Source: Heterocephalus glaber
Taxonomy: Eukaryota > Chordata > Mammalia > Rodentia > Bathyergidae
Assembly (NCBI RefSeq): GCF_000247695.1
Contig: NW_004624734.1
Span: 14,493,315 to 14,557,314 of the forward strand
DNA: 64,000 bases
Direction: 5' to 3'
In this document: positions 23,100 to 33,967 of the stretch, piece by piece
Numbering within the stretch: position 1 is the stretch's first letter
Layout of the letters: the number at the start of each line of letters is the position of its first letter
Notes under the pieces: model-generated
The model's database searches: none
What the model was told of the DNA's origin: nothing
Seen by the model: only the letters and a program-made list of their open reading frames with translations
Program-made: the position numbers and the translations under genes

Positions 23100-23310
23100 A
23101 GTCTGGTTTCGAATCTGCCTTCAGTCATATACTGGATGTGTGGTCTTGGGAGTTTACTGAGAGCTTCTGCTCCTCAATTACAGGATAGAGATACAGGCTT
23201 TTCAATCTGCATAAGATATGTAGCACGATGCCTGGCACATCGTAAGGATGCAAAGCACCAATCGTTACCACTGTTGTTGCTATTATTATCTACTCTGTTG
23301 CTCACTTCTT
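23100..23310 (+). mobile_element. MIR SINE, 3' half
   Basis: GGTCTTGGGAGTTTACTGA, TGCTCCTCAATTACAGGATA, GCCTGGCACATCGTAAGGAT and TGTTGCTATTATTAT follow the MIR 3' half. Confidence 0.6.
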
Positions 23311-24220
23311 TTTCACCTTAAGTTTCATATGGCAATTTTTTTTTTTAAATTCAGTTTTTCAAAATGCTGTATATCCTTTTAGAAGTGGTTTGCTTTTCAC
23401 TTTGCAAATGTGAAAATTATGTAACTAACTTGGTCTACTATTTTCCTGGGCTGGTAGGAAATTTAAGAGAAACCTGAAATGATAGCTTTTAGGCTGATCT
23501 GCAGGATGTCCTCAGTATATCCTTTTGTTCTATGGTTTCATTTTCTGTTTTAGTTAATATTTTTCTAAGTATGGATTTACTACTTACTGGTTTTCAATGG
23601 TTTACTATATAGAATTTAAAATGTCATTTGTTTCCTGTTACTAATGATTTATAGGTCCTTTACTGAAAAAAAGATGAAATAAGTCAAGCTGAATTTCAAT
23701 AGGACAAAAAAAAGTGGGAGGAAGATGACTTTCTATCCCTGGACTGTCCTTTTTCATGTATCAGAAAGTCCAGTCCCTCTACTCCTCAGAAGGCTCTGTT
23801 GTAATCTATACCTTGATGTAGCTAAGGTATTCTTTTTCTCTAGCTTCTTCGAAGATTTGCTCGTTGTCCTTGGTTTTCTGTAGTTTGATATAATATGACT
23901 ATGTGTAAGCTTTTTCTATTTATTGTATCTAGGTTTGTCTGAGATTTCCTTCTATGTGGTTTGATATTTGTCATTAAATTTGAAAAGGGATCAGCTGTTA
24001 TTTCTTCAAATATATCTTCTGCACTTTTCTTTTTTTACCTACTGTTCAAGTTATATGTATTTATATCTTTTGAAAATTTCCCATAGTTCTTAGATAAGCT
24101 GTTGTTTCCCCCCTATTCTTTTTTCTCATGTATTTCAGTTTGGAAAGCTTTTGTTGACTTTCTTCAAGTCTCCCGGTTCTTTCGTTGGCTGAACTGATGA
24201 GTGTATGAAAGCCCTTATTC

Positions 24221-24501
24221 GCTTTGAATCAAATCATTCCATATCACAGTTTCCCTTGCTTTACTATAGATAATTGGCTTTAAGGGTTTTTTTTAAACTA
24301 TACAATGTTTTGATTAATTTGACTGTTAAATTGTTATAACCAGCAATCATTTCATATGTATAAAATTTCATTTCCTTTGTGTTTCATATGTAATTTACCA
24401 ATTGAGTGCATTTTATATTCAGGTTGAATTATGCATGTTTGGGTAAATGAGAGCTGTGTCTGATTTATCATTTAAAAATAAAGTTCCCTGAATATTAAAA
24501 A
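24221..24501 (+). pseudogene. 5'-truncated retrocopy of an unidentified mRNA 3' end
   Basis: About 281 bp of unique sequence ends in AATAAA (24477-24482), a 14-base spacer and a short A run. It is flanked by a perfect 13-bp duplication AAAGCCCTTATTC (24208-24220 and 24502-24514). A polyadenylation signal at the right distance from the tail plus a target duplication is the signature of LINE-mediated retroposition of a cellular mRNA. Only UTR is present, so the parent gene cannot be told from protein. It interrupts the L1 relic and is younger than it. Confidence 0.85.
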
Positions 24502-24530
24502 AAAGCCCTTATTCATGTGCGTTACAGTGT

Positions 24531-24970
24531 ACAGTGTATTAAACAGTGTCATCAAAATATATGCCCAGCCAGCGGTACTATTTGCAGATAGTATCTTTGA
24601 CATGCAAGTAATTTAAGGATTGAGATGACATCATCCTGTAGTTAAGATGAGCCCTAAATCCAGTGACTGGTATCTATCTAAAGAAGGGAAAAGGCAGAGA
24701 GACCCAGAGGAGAACACTGTGGAGATGGACGCAGATCCTGGAGGGATGGTTGCAACACCAAGGAACGCCAAAGACCACCAGCAGCTACTAGATGGTAGAA
24801 GAGAGTCATGGAACAGATTTTTCCCTCCAGAAAATGCTTCCAGAAGGAACCAACCCTGTCCAAACCTTGAATTCTGGTTTCTGGTCTCTACGCTGTGAAG
24901 GAATAAATTTCTGTTGTTTAAAACCACCAAATTTTGAGAATTTATTATGGCAGCCCTTGCAAACAAATTC
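24531..24970 (+). mobile_element. MaLR (MLT1-like) LTR
   Basis: Opening GTGTATTAAACAGTGTCATC, then TTGCAGATAGTATCTTTGAC, CCTAAATCCAGTGACTGGT, CCAAGGAACGCCAAAG, GGAACCAACCCTGTCC, GTGAAGGAATAAATTTCTGT and TTATGGCAGCCCTTGC follow the MLT1 LTR throughout. L1 text flanks both sides, with ACAGTGT on the left and ACAGGTGT on the right as likely target duplication. Confidence 0.8.
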
Positions 24971-26184
24971 ACAGGTGTTTTGATTCTAGCATTTTAAAAA
25001 TTATTTCTTAGCATTTCTATCTCTTTGCTGATATTACTCATCTCATTTTGCAAGTTGTCTACTTTTTCCATTAGAGCCTGTCACACATTAATCATATCGA
25101 TTTTAAGTTCCTCGAGAGGCAGTTTCAACATCTGTGTCATGACTGACGGTGCTTCCAATGCCAGCTTTGACTCTTCAGCTTTTCACCTTTTAGGGTGCCT
25201 TGTAATTTTTTGTTGTTGTTGAAAGTCCAAGATGTTGGGTAAATAGGCCTTTATACGAGATTTATGTAATTAGACAAGGAGTTGGGTTACGTTTACTGTT
25301 TTCTGTAGCTGCAGGTGCCAGAGACTTCAAATTCCTTTAGTGTTCTTGTTTCATCTCCTCTGTTGGCTTTGGGCTTCCCTAATTCTGTATTCCTCATTGG
25401 GAAAGTCTTCATCTCCCAGCAGTTTGGCCTATAGTCTACTCTGTACTGACCCCATGCGGTCTGCAGGCAAGTTAAGGGAAAGGAAAGCATTCTGTAATTT
25501 TAGGATTAAATCTGCCTTTTAGTAGACCTGTGCCTCAAGGCTAGACCTTTGTAGCTTTCTCCCATTAAAGAGGTTAGACAGGATAGCCAGAGGGTGCTGG
25601 GGTGGACAGTTTCCCTTCTGCAGGTAGGATAGGTAGCTGGTAAAGTCTTCTCTCCTGGCCTTTGTTATGGAGAACACTGTCAGTGTTTTTTTTCTCCTTC
25701 TGCCAGAATCGCTGAAGGATTTTTCTTGGTTTCCCCCCATGCAATCCCAGTTAGGTTCCTTGAGGTGGAACTCAAGAGAGTTTGAAGACTTTACTAAGTG
25801 TGTGGCGCAGGGGCGTCTCTCCCTCTCATTAGTACTCAGCCTCCAGCAATGCATCAGAATGACCATGTAAGGGTACCTGTCACTTCCTGAAGGTAGTGGC
25901 TTCTCCGCAGGGTCAGCAGATCTCTGTCTCTGCCCCAACTCTCTGGGTTTACTCACCTCTCCAGAGTTTTGGGGTAATGCTTTGCTCTGAGACCTCTCTT
26001 CTTTGTAGGGTTCAAGACCAAAAAATTGATTTTTAATTTGTAAGATGGGAGTGACAACTTGCAAGTCTTTTAGTTTTTGGAACAGAAATTGGAAGTCCCT
26101 GAATCTGGACATCTTTTTATTCTCATGAAAACCTACATATTTAGTGAGGGCAAAATAAAGACATTTTTTTTTAATAAAGACATT

Positions 26185-26267
26185 ATTTTTTTTGGTACCA
26201 GGGATCAAACTCTGGTCCTTGTGCTTGCGAGGCAAGCGGTGAAACCACTGAGCTAAATCCCCGGCCC
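26185..26267 (-). mobile_element. ID-type SINE
   Basis: T-run, GGTACCAGGGATCAAACTCT, GCTTGCGAGGCAAGCGGTG, and GAGCTAAATCCCCGGCCC at the right end. The 12-bp duplication AATAAAGACATT flanks it (26173-26184 and 26268-26279). Confidence 0.95.
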
Positions 26268-26389
26268 AATAAAGACATTTTTGACATGCAAGGATTCATA
26301 TATTTTACCACCCTGAGATAACACCTAAAAAACCTTACAGAAAAATTAAAAATTGCTACAGAAAAATGAAATTCAGACTTCCGTTTTTC

Positions 26390-26472
26390 TTTTTTTTTGG
26401 TTCTTGGCGATCAAACTCAGGACCTTGTGTTTACCAGGCAGTTGCTGTGCTGCTGAGCTACATCCCCAGCCC
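26390..26472 (-). mobile_element. ID-type SINE, more diverged
   Basis: GGTTCTTGGCGATCAAACTC, AGGACCTTGTGTTTACCAGG and CTGAGCTACATCCCCAGCCC mark the antisense of an ID element. Flanks TTCCGTTTTT and CTCCATTTTC are a plausible imperfect duplication. Confidence 0.85.
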
Positions 26473-26499
26473 TCCATTTTCCAGAAGATAGAATAGACA

Positions 26500-27670
26500 T
26501 AATTTTTCCTATTCTTCCTCATAAGTACCACTAAAAATCTTGGACATTATGTATAAAACAAATATAAGAAGACTCCAAATGTAGGATTGAAGAAGACAAG
26601 CCGGTTAAGAGCCTCGAGACAGTTTTTGATTCATATATCCCAGACTTGGGATTGAAGAAGGTGGTGACCTAGTAACAAACAGAAGCAGACAAACACAAAA
26701 CAAAACAAAAACTAACCAAAGCCTACTCTGTCTAACTAATGGATTAGAAAGAGGACATCCCCGAGGATATTAAGAAAGTTTTAAAAAATAACTGATCTCC
26801 CCAAATCAAATGACACAGGAAAAAAAGAGGTTCCACCTCCACCCATGCCAGCAGCAGCCAGCATAAGGAGTTTAGGTTTCATCTTTGCTGGACTCTAAAA
26901 ATTTGTATTTATATCTGCTTGCATAGGTGATATAAAAAGGGATTTCTGTTGGGTTATGTATAATATGTATAATATTAAAGTCTCATTTTTTAGCATTAGT
27001 CATGTGGATTGATGATATGATAGCTATAAAATAATATACGTGAACATTTAAGACAGAAAAAATTAATATTTGTTATATGAATGGAAAATAAGTTCATCTT
27101 ACATGTCAACTCCAATCATTTGTCAGCAGGCCTACTGGAATGATACATTGAGGAGGTTTCTGAGATCACATCTGGAATTGATTAGTTATGTCTCCAAAGC
27201 TGGGAATGGACAACATAAATATCATATTATTTATCATGTATGATTTGGAAGAACCACATGATACCATTGTATAAATTGTTTTCTAATATCAGATTCTATA
27301 TCAGTTTCCTCATTTGTAAAACGAGAGTTATACTAGATAAGTGGTTTTAAACTGTTGATGGGGGAGTTTCACTGTCATGGAGGGTGGGCTGGGGAAACAC
27401 AGAAAGTGAGTTCTTGGCCTCCTACCCCCCTTCAGCTGGAGTAGCTCCACTGGGTTTGTTTTACATATTGACTTTTATAAAGATTTGTGGTTGAACTAGG
27501 GTCCTTCAGCTAAAAAAGATGTGAAAAACAGTGAATCCCTGGGTCCATTGATTTTTGTTTTTTTTCCTCCACCTTGTCCATCCATCCAGTGTGTCATGTA
27601 AGTGGAAAAAACTTCTTAGAGATGTAACATTTAAGTTAGACTTTGAAGAATGAGAAGGAATTTTCTATAA
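26500..27670. other. Unassigned AT-rich sequence
   Basis: 26520-26900 has an A-rich L1-like flavour without a firm match. No gene seen. Confidence 0.35.
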
Positions 27671-27673
27671 GGG

Positions 27674-27699
27674 GTGTGTGTGTGTGTGTGTGTGTGTGC
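27674..27699. repeat. (GT)n microsatellite
   Basis: Uninterrupted GT run just left of the hAT element at 27718. Confidence 0.97.
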
Positions 27700-27717
27700 A
27701 CGTGTGTTAGTCTACTA

Positions 27718-27796
27718 CAGTGATAGCAAACCTTTTAGAGCTTTCAATAATAACAAACAGCTTGCTGTAGCACACGCTATAGGTTCACCACCACTG
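27718..27796. mobile_element. 79-bp hAT-type miniature DNA transposon
   Basis: The left end CAGTGATAGCAAACCTTTTA and the inverted right end, read as CAGTGGTGGTGAACCTATAG, match at about 14 of 20 positions. The 8-bp flanks GTCTACTA (27710-27717) and GTCTAGTA (27797-27804) agree at 7 of 8 bases, the duplication length of the hAT superfamily. No transposase; it is a non-autonomous deletion product. The end sequences resemble vertebrate hAT families reported to have moved horizontally, such as OposCharlie (OC1) and SPIN, though the exact family is not certain from memory. Confidence 0.88.
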
Positions 27797-28049
27797 GTCT
27801 AGTACATTAGCACTGTTTCTAAAGGATCTATAAGTCCGTGGCCAAGGAATCAAGATTGGAATTCAGAGAGAGCTACATGTGCTTCCAGGATGGGATTCCA
27901 TGGGTCATCATGCTGTGGTGGATTTATAAAAGCCTAGAGTCATTTTTAATGACTCAGGTTGGCATAAAATCAGATATATAAATGAAAAATCCAAATTTTA
28001 AAAATCAGGATACTGTGCTTATTAATTTCCGGATTATTCAGAACTCCTC

Positions 28050-29028
28050 CTCATATCCATGACACTAAATTGGTAATCAGACCACCATTTGGTGAGCTAG
28101 GAGTGGATGCTTGCGACCGCTCTTCCCATCAGCTGGGCACGATCTCTCCACCTTGGCTTGCGCTGCCAAACCCCTCACATATCATTGCCTTTGACTTCCC
28201 TTTGCCAGAGGTTATCTACTTAAGGATCTTCCTTCTTCCTGCAGTTGCCTGATTACAGCTGTCTTTAGTCACAGCTCAGGCCTGGGGAAAGTCCCCTATC
28301 TGCTTACTTTTGAGTGTGTCCCACGCTTCTGCAGCTGGAAAATTGGTGTGGGTGGGGCTGCCCTATCCATCTTATGTTGCTCGACCTGGTTCATTTTAAG
28401 AAGGAAGCTTTATCTTTGCATCCTGGAGGCACTTTATTGTTCCTCTACATTTGTCTCTCAGTCTTTCATGTTGCCCTATTCTCTCTACTCTATGAAAAAT
28501 CAAAAGTCAGCTGTGATCAATTGACAGTTTTACTTTCCTTTCTCAGAAGCCCATATGCCTCTACCCCACCTTTGGTTCCAGCTGAGTAGAGATTGAATCT
28601 GACGGTGGCTGGAGGGTAAGGCTGCCCTGATTGTTCTTGCAGTTTCTGAATGCTAGCCCCTCTCTCCCAGGAATAAAAAAGTTACTCTAATTTGAGTAGT
28701 TAAGCCCATTTAAAGTCAGAGATGCAAACTCTTTGCCTTATGAATTTTGATGGGGCTGTCTTCTCAGGGAGCTATGTGCACTATATGTTATAAAGCATAA
28801 TTACACAGTTCTGGAATTGAGAGCGAAAACAATAACTACAATTCAAAAGCAATTAAGAGGAAGTTGATGATTGACAAAAGGTTTTCCATGATGGAAAACA
28901 ACATATCACACTGGTCACTTCGAATAAGCTATGTGGCCATTTGGAATCAGCTCGGCCCCCAGTTCTGGTGGGAAGTTACTGTGTACATCCATTTTGTAAA
29001 TACTCTCAATATTTCAGGCATGTGCTGG

Positions 29029-29030
<2 letters not shown>
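28050..29030. other. No gene or named repeat seen
   Basis: Mixed composition, somewhat GC-richer than the window average around 28080-28640, with short unrelated frames. Confidence 0.4.

Positions 29031-29032
<2 letters not shown>

Positions 29033-29064
<32 letters not shown>
29033..29064. repeat. (AT)n microsatellite
   Basis: Perfect 32-bp AT run. Confidence 0.97.
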
Positions 29065-29067
<3 letters not shown>

Positions 29068-29424
29068 CAAGATATGGTTTTTGCCTTCCTGTTGCTCAAA
29101 GTCTAATTGAAGGAGGTAGCTTTAATAATAATTATCATAACAATAAAATAATAGCAAAAATAACTGGTAAGTTGAACTAAAATGAACTGTGGGAATGTAG
29201 TCAGCAAAGAATTCTCTACCTTTCCTTCAACATCCATTTATACTCACTTGATGGGTCTAGTTTCTCCTTGTCTTGGATAAAATCCAGAAAAATAATCTCA
29301 TATCTTTTTGTTATAATGAAAAGATCACCCATTAGTTCCAGTCAGAGAAACAATCTGTTATTTAATTATTAGAGTATAATAATAAAACTCTATCTTTAAT
29401 TTTAACTCTAATTTTATTTGCTTA

Positions 29425-29850
29425 AATTTATTTAATTTTTATTATTAACTGATACACAAAGACATACAAGGTGTACATATTAACCACATAATGTTTCATA
29501 CATGTATACATTGCATAATGTTTAAATCGGGTTAACATTTATCTCCTCAAACATTTATATTGAAAGCTTTCAAAAACCTTTCTTCTAGCTTTCTGAAATG
29601 TACCATACCTTATTGTTATCTGTTGTCACCATACTGTGTAATAGGACCTCAAAACTCTTTGCTTCTAACTGTAACTCAGTACTCTTTATCAATGGAGCTT
29701 TCTCCCCAGTGGTCCCCAACTCATGGTAACCACCACTCCTTTCTCAATTTCGATGAGATCAGCTCTTTTAGATTTGACATATCAGTGAGGTCCAGAGGTC
29801 CTTGTCTTGCTGTAGCTTATCTTTATTTAAATGTGACCTCCCTTCTCTTT
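29425..29850 (-). mobile_element. L1 3' UTR (L1M-type)
   Basis: TTATTATTAACTGATACACA, CATGTATACATTGCATAATG, ATCGGGTTAACATTTATC, CTAGCTTTCTGAAATGTACC and GGTAACCACCACTCC are in the exact order of the antisense of old L1 3' UTRs. Confidence 0.72.
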
Positions 29851-29939
29851 GTCTGTTCCCTACTGTAAGGAGAAAGTTAAGGGTGATGGGTGTGATGATG
29901 GATAAAGAGGAAGCAGCTGGGTTCTGTTCTGATTCCCAG

Positions 29940-30310
29940 ATGTGTGTTAACTTTCTGTTTCTATAATACCTGAGATAGTTAGCTTACAAAGGGAGAAGAT
30001 TTATTTTGGCTCTCAGTTTTAGAGGTTTCAGTCCATGATTAGGGGACCCCACTGCTTTTAGCCTGTGGCAAGGCAGGACATCATGGCAGGAGTGCTTGAC
30101 AAGGCAAAAACCACTTACCTGGAGGTTAGGCAGCAAAAGACAGGAAGGAAGGGGTTGGGGTTCTATAATTCCCTTCAACAGCATGTGTACAGTGACTCAA
30201 AGACCTTCCAGTAGACTCTACCTCTTATATGTTCCATTACCTCCCAGTGGGCCAACTGTTGAACACATGGCAACACTCAAGATCCATATTATAACACCAG
30301 CTCAGCACTT
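29940..30310 (-). mobile_element. MaLR-type LTR
   Basis: GGCTCTCAGTTTTAGAGGTT, TCAGTCCATGATTAGGGG, GCCTGTGGCAAGGCAGG and CATCATGGCAGGAGTG match the LTR copies at 35.8-36.5 and 38.6 kb and a repeat common in squirrel-related rodents. Confidence 0.6.
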
Positions 30311-30429
30311 TTTCTCCTCTACCAAAACTGGCTAGGCTTCTTTGCCTTCTTTGCCTTCTAGCCTTCTCTGAGGCTAAATTTAAGGCAGAGAGAAGAAGTA
30401 AGGGGAAAGAGCTATCTTACTGTGGAAAG

Positions 30430-30895
30430 GGAAATAATGGCTCCTCAAAGATGTGTACATCCTAGGACTTGAGACATATTAGGTTACATGGTAAATGGAA
30501 ATTAAACTTATAGATAGAGTTAAGGTCGCTAATCAGCAGGCCTTGAGACAGGGAGATTAACCTGGATTTCCCAGGGAAGTCAATATAATATGAAGGATCC
30601 TTGCATATGGAGAGGGGAAGCAGGAGAGTATCAGTGTGATAGGACATGAGGAAAACTTCACTCGCTATTGGTAGCATTGAAGATGGAACAAGGCTATGAG
30701 TCATGACAGCTCTCAGAAGCTGGAAAAGGCAAGAAGATCTAGATGCTTCCCTAGAGCTTGTAGAAGGGGAGGCAGCTCTGCCATTTAGACTCGTCTCAGC
30801 CATGTGTCATCCAGACCTATAAAATTTAGTCATAAGCCAACATAAGTTTGTGATAATTTGTTATAGAAGTAATAGAAACTCATACTTTGACTACT
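30430..30895 (+). mobile_element. MaLR (MLT1-like) LTR
   Basis: ATGGCTCCTCAAAGATGTGT, CCTTGAGACAGGGAGATTAA, GAAGCTGGAAAAGGCAAGAA and GTGATAATTTGTTATAGAAG occupy their MLT1 positions. Diverged but continuous. Confidence 0.65.
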
Positions 30896-30899
30896 TGAA

Positions 30900-31639
30900 C
30901 TGGCCTTTATGTTTCTTGGGCTTGACAGTGTGCAATCAAGACTTCCTCTCATGAGGTTGTTGTTTCTTTCCCCAGAGAATTCCTTCTCTCTCTCACACCC
31001 TTTCCTTCTATCTCATCAGAATATTCCTTAATTAGAGAATCCTTCCTATTTTTCCCTGGACATGGGTAAATCCATCTCCATTCTAATTGGTCACCTATAA
31101 TTACTTCCTCTGCTCTTTGGCATTTCCAATTCATTTCCCTGAGGTCTACCTTATCAGCAACCCCACTGGCCCTTTTGCCAGCTCCTTCTTGTACATGGCC
31201 TGGACATGTTCTACATTACAGGAAACACTCTTGCCTCTTTGGGGCGAACACTCAGGATGCAGACTAAGCCAGTTCTGCCCCTCTTCTCCAGCATAAAAGA
31301 GAAATCTGTGTTCTTGGTGTTTTGGGGGGATGAAGCAGACACCAGGTTCTTCCAAGTGACCCGGGTGAAGCCCCTTATCCAGTTTGAGTTAAGGGACACC
31401 TTTGCTTTTGAGAAAGGAGACTCAACACAGCTCAACTCTCCTAAGAGACACAGCCTTTTCTGGTAATTTCTTCCTTATGTTCCTTTGCCATATTTACACT
31501 GTGGGTGAGGGCCCAGGGGTCACAGTGTCCATTTGTAGCTGCTTGGCAAGTCCTGCTCCATGGCCTCAAAGTTCACTTTGTAATGTAGACATGGTTGGTT
31601 TCTTAATGTTTTAGCACACAGTTATAACAACGCAAAAAT
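30900..31639. other. No gene or named repeat seen
   Basis: Overlapping frames of 60-86 codons on both strands at 31087-31466 have no domain, splice or promoter context. Confidence 0.4.
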
Positions 31640-31830
31640 GACAATATTTGGGGGATAGTTAATATTATACAAGCCCTGTGGTAAGAATGGTGTAAGAATT
31701 ACCTTCTTTTGTCCCCAGTCCAGCCCTGTGAATAGGCACTAACTAATATATCACAGTTTGGGAAAAGGAGGCACACAGAGGCTGAGTATGTTTTCCAAGG
31801 CCATGCAGCCAGTAAGTGATGGAAACAGAA
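31640..31830 (+). mobile_element. MIR SINE
   Basis: CAAGCCCTGTGGTAAGAATG, AAAAGGAGGCACACAGAGGC, and CAAGGCCATGCAGCCAGTAA with GTGATGGAAAC are in MIR order. Confidence 0.7.
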
Positions 31831-31831
31831 C

Positions 31832-31869
31832 AACACACACACACACACACACACACACCACACACACAC
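31832..31869. repeat. (CA)n microsatellite
   Basis: CA run with one interruption; it follows the MIR end directly. Confidence 0.95.
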
Positions 31870-31884
31870 TCTGCTCCCCTGGTG

Positions 31885-32020
31885 CGGAATGCTTTGCTTT
31901 TTTGCCTTTGCTTCTTCAACCCTCTCTGGCCTTCAGGTCTGCATCCCTGCATCAAGAAACTTCCCTGATGACCTCTGCTATGTTCCATCTTCTTAACCTC
32001 TCTCTGAAAGCCTGGACAGT
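31885..32020 (+). mobile_element. L2 fragment
   Basis: GGCCTTCAGGTCTGCATCCC and AAACTTCCCTGATGACCTCT match the L2 phrase that precedes the 3' terminus. Confidence 0.5.
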
Positions 32021-32599
32021 TTGCTAATTGCCGTGCACATATTAATCTGGCCTCCTGACTTAGAATGAAAGTGCAAATGACATTAAAAATATCTCCCCAA
32101 AAGCAAGTGATAGTTAACAGCCCTCATGCCCTGTGACTCCAAACAGACCACAAGCTGTTTCACTGCCCAAAGCCATGGATACACTGAGCATCTTTCTGAC
32201 TCAACTCACACAACAGTTTATGTCACCACGAAGAACACTTAACTGGGCCCCTGAAATGACTATGTGTGAATGAGTGTGACTTTATAGTTTTCCTCAAGAA
32301 AAATGGGTAGTTTTCTTGGAAGAGAGAAATGGCTTGCCACAAAGAGGTATTCAAATTTCCAAATCTGCTGAAGCAGAAAACCGCCTGGAGATTTAAAATA
32401 CAGTCCTTGACACCAAGAACCTCCTGTAACATTAGTGGAAATCCTTTCATATCAGCCAGAAGCGCTGTGGGAGAGGACACCCAGGCAGCCCATGCCACAC
32501 AAGGAGTCCAGGAAATTGGATCCCTTTGCCTGGCATGAGGCTTCTCCTGGCAATGTGGCCCAGGATCTGGAGCATGAACTCCTAGCTCTAGCCTTTCAC
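32021..32599. other. No gene or named repeat seen
   Basis: Frames of 131 codons (minus, 32223-32618) and 139 codons (plus, 32435-32854) overlap on opposite strands; both extend into or beside L2 sequence and lack protein-family features. Confidence 0.35.
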
Positions 32600-33612
32600 A
32601 TCTTTTCTCTCTATACACACTGCTGCCTCCTCTTCTTGCTGCCCCTCACCCTCAGCAGGGAAATGAGACCATCAGAGAACATCTACTCGCAGTACAAGTT
32701 CACTGCCTCCACCTCCCCACCTCTGGCCGTGTTCCATCGGGGGACCATCTTCCGTCCTACCTTCAGTGTATTCCTCCACCTGCAAACTGAATACTATCCC
32801 CTCCTGCCTTCTCTGGAACCTAATGCCAACATGCTCTCCTTCTCTCTCATCTAATCAAACTGCCCTTTCAAACAATTCCTTCTATTGGCTTTTGAAAACA
32901 ATGGATTTCCCAGATTAGAAAACAAATCTAAACAAATTTCACAATAATAAACTAAAGTAACAATCCTTCCTCAATCCTTTATCTCCTTGCAGCCAACATT
33001 CTGTTGAGCTCAGTCTCATTTGGCTCCTGTCCCCACGATCAGTTCTTCTGAAGAACTCTGCCTAATGACCTCCACATCAGTAAGGCTAATGACAAGTTCC
33101 ATTCCAATCTATTTTGAATTCTCAGTACCATTCATCTTCCACGCCTTGCCTATTGACATCCTTCTCCCTTGACTGAGTGGGCCAGCATTCTCCTAGTTTT
33201 CCTCCTGCCTCTTGCTGCTCCTTTCTTCTCCTTCCCCTTTACGGGGGATCCTCCTACATAGCAGACCAGATGCTGCTTCTTAAGGTTTAGTTTGGGTCTC
33301 TATCTTTTCTTCCTTTGTTCTCTCTCCATATATGGTGTCATCCACACTTGTAACTTCTGCTGCCCCTTGTTTAGTCAAAAATTTATGTCTCCATCTAGAA
33401 CTCTCTTTTGCGTTTTTCTATGTTCAACCTTTGTCATGGTATCTTCACCTGAAGGACTCAAGGTCTTTGTTAACTCAGTATGACCAACAGGAATCTGAAA
33501 CTCATCAACTTTCCTCTTCCAGTCCAAATAAATGGACTTCCCACTAGAATCCCCACCCCAGCCAACACACCACTAGTCCATCAGTTATCTAACCCAAATA
33601 ATCCAGTAATTA
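32600..33612 (+). mobile_element. LINE L2 ORF2 relic, 5' segment
   Basis: CAAACTGCCCTTTCAAACA, a CAGCATTCTCCTAGTTTTCC block, GTGTCATCCACACTTGTAAC and AAAATTTATGTCTCCATCTA follow the L2 reverse-transcriptase region in order over about 1 kb. Multiple stops and shifts. Confidence 0.7.
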
Positions 33613-33614
33613 CC

Positions 33615-33965
33615 TATTTTAGTCCATTTTGGGGGGCTTTGAAAGAATACCATAGACTGGATGGATTTAAACAACCAAAATTTACTTCTTACTGCAATAG
33701 AAGCTGGGAAGTCCAAGATAAAATGCCGAAAGAGCTGATGTCTGGTGAGGTCCAGCCTTCTGGTTCATATGGCACCATTTCCCTGTGTTTCTGCCTGGTG
33801 CATAGGATGAGGGGATTTCTCTTTGGCCTCTATTATAAGGGTGCTAGTCTTATTAATGAGAGCTTTAGCATCATGACCTGTTCACCTTCCAAAGTCTGTA
33901 CCTCTTAATACTATCATGTCGGGGTTAGGATTTCAGCATATGAATTTGACATTCAGTGTTTAGCA
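33615..33965 (-). mobile_element. MaLR-type LTR inserted in L2
   Basis: TTTTAGTCCATTTTGGGGGG, ACCATAGACTGGATGGATTT, TGTCTGGTGAGGTCCAGCC and GGGTTAGGATTTCAGCATAT are the antisense of an MST/MLT1-type LTR. L2 text continues on both sides. Confidence 0.75.
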
Positions 33966-33967
33966 TT

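Larger units (their letters stand above)
23830..26110. mobile_element. Old L1 (L1M/L1ME-type) 3' region, broken into segments
   Basis: Two separated parts fit together as one element: 23830-24207 and 24975-26110, plus a short piece at 24515-24530. Marker phrases are TTATTTCTTCAAATATATCT, AGTTGTCTACTTTTTCCATT and GCCTTGTAATTTTTTGTTGT with a following ATAGGCCTTTATA. The gaps hold a retroposed mRNA end and an MLT1 LTR. The minus-strand open stretch 25519-26235 (238 codons) lies inside this repeat and starts within a later SINE, so it is not a gene. Confidence 0.65.

Noticed and set aside
25519..26235. 238-codon open frame on the minus strand
   Set aside because: It lies in old L1 3' sequence, begins inside a younger ID SINE, and shows no protein-family motif.
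28864..29106. Coding frame across the AT microsatellite
   Set aside because: The Ile-Tyr repeat comes from (AT)n; the same holds for frames at 55490, 61098 and 61505.
32223..32854. Long overlapping frames on both strands (131 and 139 codons)
   Set aside because: Mutually antisense and partly in L2; there is no domain or splice evidence.
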